Below are positions 5,348-6,087 of a stretch of 6,087 nt of DNA, one piece after another (positions within the stretch are counted from its first letter, which is position 1; each line of letters opens with the position of its first letter). Position numbers and translations under genes: made by a program. The DNA lies in the NCBI GenBank assembly GCA_028692535.1, contig JAQUXD010000102.1, forward strand, positions 1-6,087. The letters are read 5' to 3'. This DNA is from Eubacteriales bacterium (GTDB lineage: Bacteria; Bacillota; Clostridia; Peptostreptococcales; Anaerovoracaceae). Under the pieces are notes generated by a model that was not told where the DNA came from, made no database searches, and saw only the letters and a list, made by a program, of their open reading frames with translations.

Positions 5348-6087
5348 ATGAGCAATTATGTAGATTACTATAGGATTCTTCAGGTCCATAACGATGCCGG
5401 GCAGGAAATGATCGATGCGGCATACAGATGCCTTTGCAAGCTGTATCATCCCGATGTGAACAAAAGCGCAGACGCCTCCGAGCAAATGAAGGCGATCAAC
5501 GCAGCCTATGCGGTGATCGGCGATGCCCGAAAGCGCAGGGAGTATTCAAGGGTATGGCTGAAGCATAATCAGCAGGAATCGAGAGCCAGAAGAGATCCGT
5601 CGGAAGTCAAAGCGCCTGTCGCCCGGGAGCGCGCGCGCAGCGAAGCGGAGCTTGCCCAGGTGGTGCTGGATGAGTATTTTCGAGCCATGGTGAATGCTGA
5701 GTGGGATCGAGCCTATCAACAGCTGACTTTAACAGATCAGACCAATGTTCCGCGGGCTGATTTTGTTGACTGGAAAAATGCAGTAGCAAAAGTGTATAAG
5801 CCCGGAAGCTATGAAATCACTTTTTTCGGAAGATACGAGCAATGTGAATATGCCGGAACGGTTTACCCGGCAATATTGGAATATTCCGTGAATCTCACGG
5901 AATTAAACCTGGCAACAGGCCAGACGAGCAAGGAGCAGGCGCAGAAATATGTAGCCCGTGAACAGAACGGCTGGAAGGTATGCCTCGGGTACACAGATCT
6001 CAAGCCAAGCATACTGAAATATAAGTGTCTGGCCCAGGCCATGCCGAAGGAAAACCGGGACGATCTGTACAGAAAAGCAATCCTGCG
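5348..6087 (+). CDS. J-domain (DnaJ-like) protein with NTF2-like-looking C-terminal region, 3' end outside window
   Basis: The frame is open from ATG 5348 to the window end (246 codons, no stop). Residues 5-67 form a J domain: DYYRILQV, then the HPD motif (34-36) that stimulates Hsp70 ATPase, then MKAINAAYAVIGDARKRREY, the typical helix III/IV pattern. A charged linker (about 70-100, rich in Arg and Glu) leads to a region (about 102-220: EYFRAMVNAEWDRAYQQL and later NGWKVCLGY) whose pattern resembles small NTF2-like or DUF4878-type folds; this second call is tentative. It lacks the Gly/Phe and zinc-finger regions of true DnaJ, so it is a specialised co-chaperone, not the housekeeping one. No transmembrane segment is visible in the part seen. 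The gap to the HD-GYP stop is 16 nt with only a weak ribosome site, suggesting translational coupling. What follows residue 246 is unknown. Confidence 0.85.
   Translation, partial: MSNYVDYYRILQVHNDAGQEMIDAAYRCLCKLYHPDVNKSADASEQMKAINAAYAVIGDARKRREYSRVWLKHNQQESRARRDPSEVKAPVARERARSEAELAQVVLDEYFRAMVNAEWDRAYQQLTLTDQTNVPRADFVDWKNAVAKVYKPGSYEITFFGRYEQCEYAGTVYPAILEYSVNLTELNLATGQTSKEQAQKYVAREQNGWKVCLGYTDLKPSILKYKCLAQAMPKENRDDLYRKAIL

Overview
The window reads as an ordinary stretch of an anaerobic Firmicutes (Clostridia-like) chromosome. The pointers are strong AGGAGG-type ribosome binding sites, very tight gene packing, GTG and TTG starts, a Gram-positive-style lipoprotein signal (lipobox LAAC) on the binding protein, and an HD-GYP protein with the small N-terminal module common in that phylum. 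The taxonomic call is an inference from these features; no rRNA or marker gene is present. All genes are on the + strand.

Region 1 (1-4024) is one operon of five tightly packed genes. It holds the 3' end of a PotA-type ABC ATPase, two inner-membrane permeases (PotB and PotC types), a PotD-type substrate-binding lipoprotein, and a SIS-domain sugar-phosphate protein that most resembles the FrlB/FraB deglycases. Junctions are a 17-nt overlap, 0 nt, a 4-nt ATGA overlap, and a 1-nt gap, so co-transcription and translational coupling are very likely. By homology the transporter belongs to the spermidine/putrescine family. However, several residues that contact polyamine in E. coli PotD appear changed, and the last gene is a deglycase-like enzyme that keeps the paired catalytic Glu and His (E220, H236). 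Together these suggest that the imported substrate could be an Amadori-type sugar-amine conjugate (a fructosamine) rather than a free polyamine. That is a hypothesis, and it would normally need a sugar kinase, which is not in the window.

Region 2 (4025-4263) is the intergenic segment. It has an imperfect hairpin, then a 14-bp-stem hairpin that is the probable operon terminator, then a sigma-A-like promoter (TTGTGA, 18 bp, TATAAT) for the next unit.

Region 3 (4264-6087) is a second transcription unit. It encodes a complete HD-GYP protein with all metal-binding and GYP motifs, a probable cyclic-di-GMP phosphodiesterase, followed 16 nt later by a J-domain protein with an NTF2-like-looking C-terminal region that runs off the window end. 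No mobile elements, CRISPR arrays, tRNA or rRNA genes were seen.
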